From Rhodobacter sp. (GTDB lineage: Bacteria; Pseudomonadota; Alphaproteobacteria; Rhodobacterales; Rhodobacteraceae), in contig JADCEL010000001.1 of the NCBI GenBank assembly GCA_020250125.1, forward strand, positions 1 through 64,000: a stretch of 64,000 bases of DNA, read 5' to 3'. The first letter of the stretch is position 1, and each line of letters starts with the position of its first letter. Position numbers and translations under genes: made by a program. The notes below the pieces were generated by a model, which had not been told where the DNA came from, made no database searches, and worked only from the letters and a program-made list of their open reading frames with translations. Shown here one piece after another: positions 37,836-46,793 of the stretch.

Positions 37836-39083
37836 ATGACAGATTTCACCCGGGACCTGGAAGAGCGCCTGATCCGCTATGCGTCCGTCGACACGCAAAG
37901 CGACGAGACATCGGCCACGTCGCCCAGCACGGCCCGTCAGCTTGACCTGCAGCGCCTGCTGGTGACGGAACTGCAAGCCATCGGTGCGCAGGATGTGCGG
38001 CTGACAGATTATGGCGCGGTGCTGGCGACCCTTCCGGCCACGGTGCATCACACCGCCCCGGTCATGGGCTGGCTTGCGCATGTCGATACCGCGCCGGCCT
38101 ATGCCGCAAGCGGGGTCAAACCCGTGGTACACCGCGCCTATGACGGCGGGTCAATCACCTTTCCCGATGCGCCGGAATTGGTCCTGTCGCCCGCGCAGTC
38201 GCCCTATCTGGCCGGCAAGGTGGGCGATGACATCATCACGGCCAGCGGCACCACCCTGCTGGGGGCGGACGACAAGGCGGGAATCGCCATCATCATGACG
38301 GCCGCCCGGCATCTGCTGGCCAATCCGGACATCCCGCATTGTCCGATCCGCATCGGCTTTACCCCCGACGAAGAGATCGGCCGCGGCGTAAGCGACGAAC
38401 TTGTGGCAGATCTGGGCGCTGCCTTTGCCTATACGCTTGACGGGGCAGAGAAGGGCGAGATCGTCTATGAAACCTTTTCGGCCGATGCGGCTGTGGTGAA
38501 GGTCACCGGTGTTTCCATCCATCCCGGGCAGGCCAAGGGGGCGCTGGTGAATGCGCTGCATCTGGCGGCCAAGATCGTGGATACCCTGCCGCAGGTCACG
38601 CGCACACCGGAAACGACCGAGGGCCGCGAGGGCTTCATCCATCTTTACGCCCTGTCCGGCACGGCGGCAGAGGCAGAGCTGAAATTCATCCTGCGCGACT
38701 TTGAACGCGACGGGCTCGAGGCGCACGGCACCCTGCTGCGCCAGGTCTGCGAGGCGATCCAGGCGACAGAGCCGCGGGCGAAGATCGACTGCATGATCAA
38801 GCCGCAATACCGCAACATGCGCTACTGGCTGGAAGAGGACATGACCCCGGTCGAGCTGGTGCGCGAAGCCTGCCGCAAGGCGGGGGTAGAGCCGCACTCG
38901 CAACCGATCCGGGGCGGCACCGACGGGTCGCGCCTGACCGAAAAGGGCGTGCCCACGCCGAACATCTTTACCGGGATGCAGCAGATTCACGGCCCGCTGG
39001 AATGGATCAGCGTCCAGGACATGGCGGCGGCCACGCGGGTTTGTCTGGCGCTGGCGGAACTGGCGGGCCGGCCGCGCGGCTGA
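37836..39083 (+). CDS. pepT: Peptidase T (tripeptide aminopeptidase)
   Basis: The 415-residue M20B metallopeptidase has zinc-ligand segments GWLAHVDTAPA, GADDKAGIAI and DEEIGRG (catalytic Glu pair). A C-terminal GGTDGSRLTEKG and the final His in MQQIHGPLEW follow. It removes N-terminal residues from tripeptides in the cytoplasm. The start at MTDFTRDLEERL follows AAGGATG; 16 upstream in-frame codons are not conserved. Confidence 0.96.
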   Translation: MTDFTRDLEERLIRYASVDTQSDETSATSPSTARQLDLQRLLVTELQAIGAQDVRLTDYGAVLATLPATVHHTAPVMGWLAHVDTAPAYAASGVKPVVHRAYDGGSITFPDAPELVLSPAQSPYLAGKVGDDIITASGTTLLGADDKAGIAIIMTAARHLLANPDIPHCPIRIGFTPDEEIGRGVSDELVADLGAAFAYTLDGAEKGEIVYETFSADAAVVKVTGVSIHPGQAKGALVNALHLAAKIVDTLPQVTRTPETTEGREGFIHLYALSGTAAEAELKFILRDFERDGLEAHGTLLRQVCEAIQATEPRAKIDCMIKPQYRNMRYWLEEDMTPVELVREACRKAGVEPHSQPIRGGTDGSRLTEKGVPTPNIFTGMQQIHGPLEWISVQDMAAATRVCLALAELAGRPRG

Positions 39084-39139
39084 CCGGACTGCGCGCTGCA
39101 CACCCTACACATCGGCCCGCCAGGCGCTTAGGGTGCACC

Positions 39140-40450
39140 ATGGCCGATCTGTTCGACACCCTGTCCACCCCTGCCCCGGACGCGCCGCGCCCGCTGGCCG
39201 ACCGGCTGCGGCCAAAGACGCTGGCCCAGGTGATCGGGCAGGAAAAGGTGCTGTCGCCAGACGGCCCCCTGGGCGCGATGCTAACGGCAGGCAGCCTGTC
39301 GTCGCTGATCCTGTGGGGGCCGCCGGGCGTGGGCAAGACCACCATCGCGCGCCTGCTTGCGACCGAGACCGATCTGCATTTCGTGCAGATCAGCGCCATC
39401 TTCACCGGCGTGCCGGAGCTGCGGAAGGTCTTTGAACAGGCCAGGCTCCGGCGCACGAACGGGCAGGGCACGCTGCTGTTCGTGGACGAGATCCACCGCT
39501 TCAACAAGGCGCAGCAGGACGGGTTCCTGCCACATATGGAAGACGGCACGATCCTGCTGGTGGGGGCCACAACCGAGAATCCGTCGTTCGAGCTGAACGC
39601 GGCCCTGCTCAGCCGGGCGCAGGTGATCGTGCTGGACCGCCTGTCACTGCCCGACCTTGAGCGCATGGCGCAGCGGGCGGAACAGGACCTGGGCCGCGCC
39701 CTGCCGCTGACAGGGGATGCGCGCGAGGCGCTGCTGGAGATGGCGGACGGCGACGGGCGCGCGCTTCTGAACCTGATCGAACAGGTCGCGGCCTGGTCCC
39801 TGCCCAAACCGCTGGACCGCGCGGCGCTGGCCAACAGGCTGATGCGGCGTGCGGCGAAATACGACAAATCGGGCGAAGAGCATTACAACCTGATCTCGGC
39901 CCTGCACAAATCCGTGCGCGGATCAGATCCGGATGCGGCGCTGTACTGGTTCTGCCGGATGCTGGAAGGCGGCGAGGACCCGCGCTTTCTGGCCCGCCGC
40001 ATCACCCGCATGGCCATCGAGGATATCGGGCTGGCCGATCCGCAGGCGCAGGCGCTGTGCATCCAGGGCTGGGAAACCTACGAACGGCTGGGATCGCCCG
40101 AGGGCGAGCTGGCCCTGGCCCAGGCGGTGATCTATCTGGCGCTGGCCCCGAAATCGAACGCAGGCTATGTGGCCTACAAGGCGGCGCGCAATGCGGCCCG
40201 CCAGACGGGGTCGCAACCGCCGCCCCTGCACATCCGCAATGCCCCGACCCGGCTGATGAAGGACATCGGCTATGGCGCGGGCTATGCCTATGACCATGAT
40301 GCGGAAGACGGCTTTTCCGGGCAGGATTACTTTCCCGAAGGCATGAAGCGCCCGGTCTGGTACCAGCCCCCCGAACGCGGGTTCGAGCGTGAACTGAAAA
40401 AGCGGATCGACTATTTCGCAAAGCTGCGCGCCAGGCGGCAGGCAGAGTAG
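39140..40450 (+). CDS. rarA: Replication-associated recombination protein RarA (MgsA)
   Basis: The 436-residue AAA+ ATPase has Walker A GPPGVGKTT and Walker B LLFVDEIHRFNK. A sensor region with ATTENPSFELNAAL and a C-terminal MgsA tetramerisation domain (GSPEGELALAQAVIYLALAPKS, quoted in part) follow. It acts at stalled replication forks. It starts 56 bp after pepT and is followed by a striking 22-bp inverted repeat. Confidence 0.96.
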   Translation: MADLFDTLSTPAPDAPRPLADRLRPKTLAQVIGQEKVLSPDGPLGAMLTAGSLSSLILWGPPGVGKTTIARLLATETDLHFVQISAIFTGVPELRKVFEQARLRRTNGQGTLLFVDEIHRFNKAQQDGFLPHMEDGTILLVGATTENPSFELNAALLSRAQVIVLDRLSLPDLERMAQRAEQDLGRALPLTGDAREALLEMADGDGRALLNLIEQVAAWSLPKPLDRAALANRLMRRAAKYDKSGEEHYNLISALHKSVRGSDPDAALYWFCRMLEGGEDPRFLARRITRMAIEDIGLADPQAQALCIQGWETYERLGSPEGELALAQAVIYLALAPKSNAGYVAYKAARNAARQTGSQPPPLHIRNAPTRLMKDIGYGAGYAYDHDAEDGFSGQDYFPEGMKRPVWYQPPERGFERELKKRIDYFAKLRARRQAE

Positions 40451-40451
40451 G

Positions 40452-40507
40452 CGATTTTTCTGGCGAAAAATCCGGTCGCGCGATGGGATTTTTCGCCAGA
40501 AAAATCG
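40452..40507. terminator. Perfect 22-bp inverted repeat between rarA and crcB
   Basis: The left arm 40452-40473 and right arm 40486-40507 are exact reverse complements around a 12-nt loop. Each arm is itself a small hairpin (GATTTTTC-TGGC-GAAAAATC), so the sequence can fold as one long stem or as two side-by-side hairpins. It begins 1 bp after the rarA stop and ends about 50 bp before crcB. Probably a bidirectional terminator or mRNA-stability element, possibly switchable between the two folds. Confidence 0.7.
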
Positions 40508-40557
40508 TTCCGGGCGGCGCGGTTGACAAGGCGGTCTGACGGGCAGAAAGAGACGGG

Positions 40558-40935
40558 ATGTTCAGAACCTTGCTTGAAGTCGCCCTTGGCGGGGCGCTGG
40601 GGGCATCGGCCCGCTTTGCGGCCTATGCCGCCCTTTCGCGCGCCGACGGGCAGGGGTTTCCCTGGGCCACGGTTTTCGTGAACGTCCTGGGGTCATTCCT
40701 GATGGGCGTTCTGGTGATCTGGCTGCAGGAAAAGGGTCTGGCCCGTCATGCGCCGGTCCTTCTGACGGGCGTTCTGGGCGGTTTCACCACATTTTCGGCC
40801 TTTTCGCTGGATGCGGTGAAACTGTGGGAACAGGGCGCTGTCGGGCTTGCCGCGGGTTATGTCCTGGGATCGGTTGCGGTTTCGATCGCGGCACTGGCGC
40901 TGGGCATGTCGCTTGGCCGGGGGTGGTTTGCATGA
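40558..40935 (+). CDS. crcB: Fluoride channel CrcB/Fluc
   Basis: The 125-residue four-helix membrane protein has the Fluc signatures NVLGSFLMG and GVLGGFTTFSAFSLD (phenylalanine box). It exports fluoride as an antiparallel dimer. The leader shows no sequence resembling the fluoride riboswitch; a 22-bp inverted repeat is there instead. Its stop overlaps the start of a pseudouridine synthase gene. Confidence 0.95.
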   Translation: MFRTLLEVALGGALGASARFAAYAALSRADGQGFPWATVFVNVLGSFLMGVLVIWLQEKGLARHAPVLLTGVLGGFTTFSAFSLDAVKLWEQGAVGLAAGYVLGSVAVSIAALALGMSLGRGWFA

Positions 40936-41975
40936 GTGCCGTCCAGGTGTTGACTGTTGCCGAGGAAGAGGGCGAGCAGCGCCTTGACCGCTGGTTCAGG
41001 CGCCGCTTCCCGCATGTCACGCAAGGTGCCGTCGAAAAGATGTGCCGCACAGGTCAGCTGCGCGTGGACGGCGGGCGGGCGAAGGCCGCCGACCGTGTGG
41101 CACCGGGCATGCAAATCCGGGTACCGCCCCTGCCCGCAGGCGAAGCGCCCGCGCCCGTCGAAAGCCGCATGGCAAAGACAGACGCCAGGATGATTCAGGA
41201 TGCCGTGCTGTGGAAGGACGAGCATATGATCGTTCTCAACAAGCCGGCGGGCCTTCCGTCGCAGGGTGGGTCGGGGCAGGGCGCGCGGCATGTCGATGCC
41301 CTGGCCGAGGCGCTGAAGTTCGGCTACAAGGAAAAGCCCCGGCTGGTCCACCGGCTGGACAAGGACACCTCTGGCGTGCTGCTGCTGGCCCGGACCGACC
41401 GTGTCGCCCGCGCCCTGTCCGAAGCCTTGCGCCACCGCGAGGCCCGCAAGATTTACTGGGCCGTGGTCGCCGGTGTGCCCGATCCGCGCCAGGGATCGAT
41501 CAAGTTCGGGCTGGTCAAGGCCCTCGGGCGCGGGCGCGGCGGCGAGGGCGAAAAGATGCTGTGCGTGCATCCCGCCAAAGTGGCCGAAACCGAAGGTGCC
41601 AAACGGGCCCGGACCGACTATTTCACCCTGTGGTTTCTTGGCACGCGTCTGTCGTGGATGGCTTTGGAACCGGTGACGGGCCGAACCCACCAGTTGCGCG
41701 CCCATATGGCCGAGATCGGGCATCCAATTCTGGGCGACGGCAAGTACGGCGGCGCGGGGCAGGAAAATCCGGGCGATGGCTGGGGGGCGGCAGGCGGCGG
41801 CGACATCAGCCGCAAGCTGCACCTGCATGCGCGCAGCCTGACCATCGAGCATCCCGTCACCAAGACGATGATGACCTTTACCGCGCCCCTGCCCGATCAC
41901 ATGGCCCGCACCTGGAAGCTGATGGACTGGAAGGAAACAGACGTGCCTGCCGATCCCTTTGCGTCGATCAGATGA
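40932..41975 (+). CDS. rluC: 23S rRNA pseudouridine synthase, RluC type
   Basis: The 347-residue enzyme has an N-terminal S4 RNA-binding domain (about 15-75, RLDRWFRRRFPHVTQ) and an RluA-family catalytic domain with the Asp in HRLDKDTSGVLLLAR. RluC modifies U955, U2504 and U2580 in E. coli 23S rRNA. The S4 domain and length fit RluC better than RluA. Coupled by 4-nt overlaps to crcB and to the ATP12 gene. Confidence 0.9.
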   Translation: MSAVQVLTVAEEEGEQRLDRWFRRRFPHVTQGAVEKMCRTGQLRVDGGRAKAADRVAPGMQIRVPPLPAGEAPAPVESRMAKTDARMIQDAVLWKDEHMIVLNKPAGLPSQGGSGQGARHVDALAEALKFGYKEKPRLVHRLDKDTSGVLLLARTDRVARALSEALRHREARKIYWAVVAGVPDPRQGSIKFGLVKALGRGRGGEGEKMLCVHPAKVAETEGAKRARTDYFTLWFLGTRLSWMALEPVTGRTHQLRAHMAEIGHPILGDGKYGGAGQENPGDGWGAAGGGDISRKLHLHARSLTIEHPVTKTMMTFTAPLPDHMARTWKLMDWKETDVPADPFASIR

Positions 41976-42679
41976 GCGGGTGGAGCGCGAAACGTTTCTG
42001 GACCGAGACGCGCGTCCAAAAGGTTGACGGCGGCTTCACCGTGCGGCTTGACGGGCGGGCGGTGAAGACCCCGGCGAAGACCCCGCTGATCGTCCCGACC
42101 CTGGCAATGGCCGAAAGGATTGCCGCAGAATGGCAGGCGCAGCAGGGTACGGTCGATCCCCGCACCATGCCCTGGACCCGGTCTGCCAATGCGGCCCTTG
42201 ACAAGGTCGGCACCCAGTTTGCCGAGGTTGCATCGCTGCTTGCGGCCTATGGCGACACCGATCTTCTGTGCTACCGTGCGGACGGCCCGCCAGAGCTTGC
42301 GCTGCGCCAGGCCAGGGCCTGGGACCCGCTGCTGGCCTGGTCCGCCACGGCGCTGGATGCGCCGCTGACGGCCACCGCCGGTGTCATGCATGTGGCGCAG
42401 CCGCCCGACAGCCTTGCCCGGCTGACCGCCCGGATCGGGCGGATGACGGCCTTTCAACTGACCGGCTTTCACGATCTGGTCGTGATTTCCGGGTCGCTGG
42501 TCCTGGCGCTGGCCGTGACCGACCGAAGGCTGTCTGCGCAAGAGGCATGGCGTCTGTCCCGGCTGGACGAGCACTGGCAGGCCGGGGTCTGGGGCCGCGA
42601 CGAAGAGGCCGAGGCGCTGGAGGCTGCACGGCACGAGGGCTTCCTTCATGCCGAGCGATTCTATCGGTTCAGCGGCTGA
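41972..42679 (+). CDS. ATP12-family F1-ATPase assembly chaperone
   Basis: The 235-residue protein matches the ATP12 family: KRFWTETRVQKVDGGFTVRLDGR near the N-terminus (in part) and TRSANAALDKV. The C-terminal DEHWQAGVWGRDEEAE segment is also typical. In mitochondria ATP12 binds the alpha subunit of F1; alphaproteobacteria carry the ancestral form. The start is set by the overlap with rluC. Confidence 0.92.
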   Translation: MSGWSAKRFWTETRVQKVDGGFTVRLDGRAVKTPAKTPLIVPTLAMAERIAAEWQAQQGTVDPRTMPWTRSANAALDKVGTQFAEVASLLAAYGDTDLLCYRADGPPELALRQARAWDPLLAWSATALDAPLTATAGVMHVAQPPDSLARLTARIGRMTAFQLTGFHDLVVISGSLVLALAVTDRRLSAQEAWRLSRLDEHWQAGVWGRDEEAEALEAARHEGFLHAERFYRFSG

Positions 42680-42821
42680 ACCGGGGGCGCCCTGCGCCGC
42701 GCAAAGGCCTGAACCTTGTGCATTGACCCCTCAGACGCGAAGAATTTCCCCATTTCGGCACGGTTCCGCCAGAAGTCTTGACCTTTCAAAGCGCTTCGGC
42801 CCACACGTGACGGTACTGAAA

Positions 42822-42840
42822 GAAACGGTCCGTCCGTTTC
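42822..42840. promoter_or_regulatory. Hairpin/palindrome upstream of bztA
   Basis: GAAACGG-TCCGT-CCGTTTC is a perfect 7-bp inverted repeat lying about 65 bp before the bztA start. A TTGACC hexamer occurs about 45 bp further upstream (near 42778) without a good -10 partner. It may be a regulator site or leader stem for the bzt operon. Confidence 0.35.
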
Positions 42841-42905
42841 GCATCCGGCTTTGCCGCGATGAAAAAGCCGTCTGAAACCAGGCGGATCATCAGGAAGAGG
42901 TAAGC

Positions 42906-43922
42906 ATGAAAAAATCCTTGTTCTTCGGGACGCTGGCCGCAGCCAGCGCGCTTGCGGGGTTCGCTTCGGCCGATACGCTGGCCGATATCAAGGCGCGTGG
43001 CGAGTTGCTTTGCGGCGTACACACTGGTCTCACGGGGTTCGGGTTCTTGGACGCCAACGGAGAGTACCAGGGCTTTGATGTCGCCATCTGTAAGGCCGTA
43101 GCGGCTGCGGTATTGGGCGACGCCAACAAAGTTCGGTATGTTCCGACAACGACGGAAACGCGCTTTCCGTCACTTGCGTCGGGCGAAATTGATCTTCTGT
43201 CCCGGACGTCTACTTGGACACTCTCACGGGATACCGACCTGAAGTTTGACTTCGTCGCGGTAAACTACTACGACAGCCAAGGATTCATGGTTAGGAAGGA
43301 ATTGGGTGTCTCCTCTGCCAAGGAACTGGATGGAGAAACCATTTGCGTCCAGCCTGGAACCACAACCGAGTTGAACTTGGCTGATTTCTTCAAATCCAAC
43401 GATCTGACTTACACCCCCGTGAACGTAGCGGATGACAGTGAAGCGCAACGGCAGTATATCGCCGGTGAGTGTATTGCGTACACGACGGATGCGTCAGGTT
43501 TGGCTGCTTCTCGGGCGACACTGCCCGATGCTGAGAACCACATCATCCTGCCCGAAATCATCTCCAAAGAGCCGTTTGGCCCGGTTGTGCGCCATGGTGA
43601 CAACACCTGGGGCGACATCGTGCGCTGGACCTTCTACGCACTGGTCGCCGCCGAAGAGCTTGGCATCACCTCGGCCAATGTGAACGAAATCGGCACCAGC
43701 ACCGTCAACCCCGAAATCAGGCGGATTCTGGGTACCGAAGGCGACATGGGTGCCATGATGGGTCTTGATGCCGAATGGGCCAAACGTGCCATCGCGGCAA
43801 ATGGCAATTATGGCGAAATCTTTGCGGCCAACATCGGAGAGTCGACCCCGATCGGCCTCGCCCGCGGCCTGAACGCGCAGTGGACCCAGGGCGGGCTGAT
43901 GTACGCCCCGCCCTTCCGCTGA
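42906..43922 (+). CDS. bztA: Glutamate/glutamine/aspartate/asparagine ABC transporter, substrate-binding protein
   Basis: The 338-residue periplasmic protein has a Sec signal peptide (MKKSLFFGTLAAASALAGFASA) and the family-3 solute-binding fold (GELLCGVHTGLTGFGFLD, then GEIDLLSRTSTWTLSRD). It heads a complete bztABCD operon. From about 43010 to 43530 the codons are unusual for this genome (AGG, GGA, TCT, GTA, TTG, ATT) and GC drops. The ends of the gene have native codon use, so the gene looks like a recombinant mosaic with the frame intact. Confidence 0.95.
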   Translation: MKKSLFFGTLAAASALAGFASADTLADIKARGELLCGVHTGLTGFGFLDANGEYQGFDVAICKAVAAAVLGDANKVRYVPTTTETRFPSLASGEIDLLSRTSTWTLSRDTDLKFDFVAVNYYDSQGFMVRKELGVSSAKELDGETICVQPGTTTELNLADFFKSNDLTYTPVNVADDSEAQRQYIAGECIAYTTDASGLAASRATLPDAENHIILPEIISKEPFGPVVRHGDNTWGDIVRWTFYALVAAEELGITSANVNEIGTSTVNPEIRRILGTEGDMGAMMGLDAEWAKRAIAANGNYGEIFAANIGESTPIGLARGLNAQWTQGGLMYAPPFR

Positions 43923-43936
43923 TCCGAAAGAACAGG

Positions 43937-43960
43937 ACGGGCGCGCAGATGCGCGCCCGT
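43937..43960 (+). terminator. Stem-loop between bztA and bztB
   Basis: ACGGGCGCGC pairs perfectly with GCGCGCCCGT around AGAT, followed by TGCCTTTCTT. It lies 14 bp behind the bztA stop in a 131-bp gap. Such elements behind binding-protein genes usually give partial termination and 3'-end protection, so that the binding protein is made in excess over the membrane subunits. Confidence 0.75.
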
Positions 43961-44053
43961 TGCCTTTCTTGGGGTCGTCTGCCGACAGGGAAGCACCAGA
44001 CTTCTTTGACATCCGGACAGCCGGGGTCACGGTCAGGCAACAGGGGGTAGCGA

Positions 44054-45331
44054 ATGGCCTATGCCGGTGAGGCGCCGAAGCCCGGGTTTCGGCCTGGCAT
44101 GCTGATATACGACACGCGGTACCGGTCGCTGACCATTCAGCTGATCGTTCTTGTGCTTTTCGCTTTTGGCGTCTCCTGGCTGATCAACAATGTGATCGTC
44201 AACCTGGCGGCAAAGGACAGAACCTTTGACTACGGATTCCTGTGGAACCGGGCCGGCTATGACATCAACCAGACCCTGATCCCCTATACCAATGACAGCA
44301 CCCATGGGCGCGCGCTGTTCGTGGGGCTGGTCAACACGCTGGTCGTGGCGGCGCTTGGCTGCTTTCTGGCGACGATTCTGGGCGTCATCATCGGCGTGCT
44401 GCGCCTGTCGAAGAACTGGCTGATCGGCCGGCTGATGACGGTTTATGTCGAAGTGTTCCGCAACATCCCGCTTTTGCTGTGGATTCTTCTGTCTTTCGTG
44501 ATCCTGACGGAAACCACGCCCTCGCCCAGGGATTTCCGCATCACCGACGACATGGTCGCAGCCGGTCAGGCCCCGGCGGCGCGGATGTTTCTGAACGATT
44601 CTGTCGCCATCACCAACCGGGGCATGAACGTTCCCGCCCCGCTGTTTGAACGCAGTCTGGGCACGGCGGGGATTGGCGAATTTCAGATTTCGCTGAATTT
44701 TCTTGCGATCTTTGCGGTGATCGGCGCATCCGCCATCGTGAACCGCCGCATGGTCAGGCGGGCCAGGGCGATACAGGAAGACACCGGGGTGCGCCCCGTC
44801 ACCTGGTGGAAAAGCCTGGCTCTTTTGTTCGTGCCCGTGATCGCCCTGCTGCTGGCGCTGGGCTTCCACCTGGAATACCCCAGGATGACCCGGTTCAACT
44901 TTTCCGGCGGGATCGAGGTGCTGCACAGCTTCACGGCACTGCTGGTTGCGCTGGTGCTGTACACGGCCGCCTTCATTGCCGAAATCGTGCGCGCCGGGAT
45001 TCAGGCCATTGCCAGGGGCCAGACCGAGGCCGCCTTTGCCCTTGGGCTGCGCCCCGGCCGGACGATGAGCCTGATCATCCTGCCGCAGGCGCTGCGGGTG
45101 ATCATCCCGCCGCTGATCAGCCAGTACCTGAACCTGACCAAGAACACCTCGCTGGCGATTGCCGTCAGCTACATGGATCTGCGCGGCACGCTGGGCGGCG
45201 TCACCCTGAACCAGACCGGCAAGGAACTGGAAAGCATGTTGCTGATGATGCTGATCTATCTGACGATCAGCCTGATGATCTCGTCCGTGATGAACATCTA
45301 CAACTCGGCTGTGAAACTGAAGGAACGCTGA
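44054..45331 (+). CDS. bztB: Amino-acid ABC transporter permease BztB
   Basis: The 425-residue permease has a first membrane helix near 32-55 and a long inserted segment between membrane spans. The EAA loop region (FALGLRPGRTMSLIILPQALRV) lies near the C-terminus. Large permeases of this type distinguish Bzt/Aap systems from ordinary His/Glu importers. It pairs with BztC in the inner membrane. The ATG follows GGGGGTAGC. Confidence 0.95.
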   Translation: MAYAGEAPKPGFRPGMLIYDTRYRSLTIQLIVLVLFAFGVSWLINNVIVNLAAKDRTFDYGFLWNRAGYDINQTLIPYTNDSTHGRALFVGLVNTLVVAALGCFLATILGVIIGVLRLSKNWLIGRLMTVYVEVFRNIPLLLWILLSFVILTETTPSPRDFRITDDMVAAGQAPAARMFLNDSVAITNRGMNVPAPLFERSLGTAGIGEFQISLNFLAIFAVIGASAIVNRRMVRRARAIQEDTGVRPVTWWKSLALLFVPVIALLLALGFHLEYPRMTRFNFSGGIEVLHSFTALLVALVLYTAAFIAEIVRAGIQAIARGQTEAAFALGLRPGRTMSLIILPQALRVIIPPLISQYLNLTKNTSLAIAVSYMDLRGTLGGVTLNQTGKELESMLLMMLIYLTISLMISSVMNIYNSAVKLKER

Positions 45332-45332
45332 G

Positions 45333-46781
45333 ATGGCCGAAAGCAACCAGGCCTTCGTCCGTACGGCGATCCTGCCGCCGCAGGCGCCGCCCCTGACCGA
45401 AAAGGGCGTGATCAAATGGCTGCGGGAAAACCTGTTCTCCGGCTGGTTCAACACCATCCTGACCCTGGCCGCCCTGTGGGCGATCTACAGCCTGATCGCT
45501 GCGGCGCTGCCGTGGTGGCTGAACGGTGTGTGGAATGCCGGATCGCTTGGCGAATGCCGCACCATCGTTGCCGAACGGGCCGGGCCGGACGTGACAGGGG
45601 CCTGCTGGGCGATGGTCCGCGACCGCTGGCATCAGTTCATGTTCGGCTTCTACCCGCAGGACCAGTACTGGCGCCCGACGATTGCCTTCGGCCTGCTGTT
45701 CGCGGCGATCACGCCAGTGCTGTTTTCGGGGCAGAAGCGCCTTCAGACCTTGATGCTGACCGGGGTTGCCGCATTCCTTGCGGCAACGCTTTGGCTGGCA
45801 ACGGTGCCGATGCTGCCTGTCGCGCTGACCATCATCCTGATGCTTGCCCTGCTGGCGCTTGCGCAGGTGCGGCCCGCTGCATTGATGTGGTTCACCGTGA
45901 TCTACCCTGCGCTTGCCTTCTTTCTGCTATGGGGCGGGTCCTTCTGGGGTCCGGCAGTGGCAATGGCGGGATTGCTGGTGCTGTTGCTGGCCTATCGGCT
46001 GTTGTTGCCCTTGACGGGCGTTGGCATTGCGGCAGGGGCCGGTATCGGGCTGGCCCTGCTGTGGTGGGCCGTGCTGGATGCGCCCATTGCGGCAGGGCTG
46101 GCGTGGCTGGCCCCCATCGGGCTGGAACCTGTGGCGTCTGACCGGTTCGGCGGCTTTCTTCTGGCGCTGACCATCGGGGTTACGGCGATCTCGTTTTCGC
46201 TGCCGATGGGCATCCTGCTGGCGCTGGGCCGGCAGTCCGACATGGTGCTGATCAAGACGCTGTCGGTCGGGTTCATCGAATTCATCCGTGGCGTGCCGCT
46301 GATCACGCTGCTGTTCACCGCATCGCTTCTGCTTCAGTACTTCCTGCCGCCGAATACGAATTTCGACCTGATCCTGCGGGTGATCATCCTGGTCACCTTC
46401 TTTGCCGCCGCCTATATCGCCGAGGTGATCCGCGGCGGTCTGGCCGCCCTGCCGCGCGGCCAGTACGAGGCCGCCAATGCGCTGGGCCTGGATTACTGGA
46501 GCGCTCAGCGCCTGATCATCATGCCGCAGGCGCTGAAGATCGCCATTCCCGGGATCGTTTCCACCTTCATCGGCCTGTTCAAGGATACCACGCTTGTGGC
46601 TTTCGTCGGCCTTCTGGACCCGCTGAAGGGCATCACCCAGATCGTCCGCGCCGACATCGCCTGGAAGGGCATCTACTGGGAACCCTACATCTTCGTCGGG
46701 GCCATCTTTTTCGTCATCTGCTTCGGCATGTCGCGCTATTCGATGTATCTCGAACAGAAACTCAAGCGCGACCACCGGTAA
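45333..46781 (+). CDS. bztC: Amino-acid ABC transporter permease BztC
   Basis: The 482-residue permease has extra hydrophobic segments in the N-terminal half and the conserved permease core at the C-terminus (GFIEFIRGVPLITLLF and the EAA loop EAANALGLDYWSAQRLIIMPQ, quoted in part). It starts 1 bp after the bztB stop, so the two are translated together and form the transmembrane heterodimer. Confidence 0.95.
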   Translation: MAESNQAFVRTAILPPQAPPLTEKGVIKWLRENLFSGWFNTILTLAALWAIYSLIAAALPWWLNGVWNAGSLGECRTIVAERAGPDVTGACWAMVRDRWHQFMFGFYPQDQYWRPTIAFGLLFAAITPVLFSGQKRLQTLMLTGVAAFLAATLWLATVPMLPVALTIILMLALLALAQVRPAALMWFTVIYPALAFFLLWGGSFWGPAVAMAGLLVLLLAYRLLLPLTGVGIAAGAGIGLALLWWAVLDAPIAAGLAWLAPIGLEPVASDRFGGFLLALTIGVTAISFSLPMGILLALGRQSDMVLIKTLSVGFIEFIRGVPLITLLFTASLLLQYFLPPNTNFDLILRVIILVTFFAAAYIAEVIRGGLAALPRGQYEAANALGLDYWSAQRLIIMPQALKIAIPGIVSTFIGLFKDTTLVAFVGLLDPLKGITQIVRADIAWKGIYWEPYIFVGAIFFVICFGMSRYSMYLEQKLKRDHR

Positions 46782-46793
46782 GGAGCCCCGCCC

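Noticed and set aside
40451-40557. Fluoride riboswitch in front of crcB
   Set aside because: No sequence resembling the crcB-motif consensus; the leader is taken up by the 22-bp inverted repeat.
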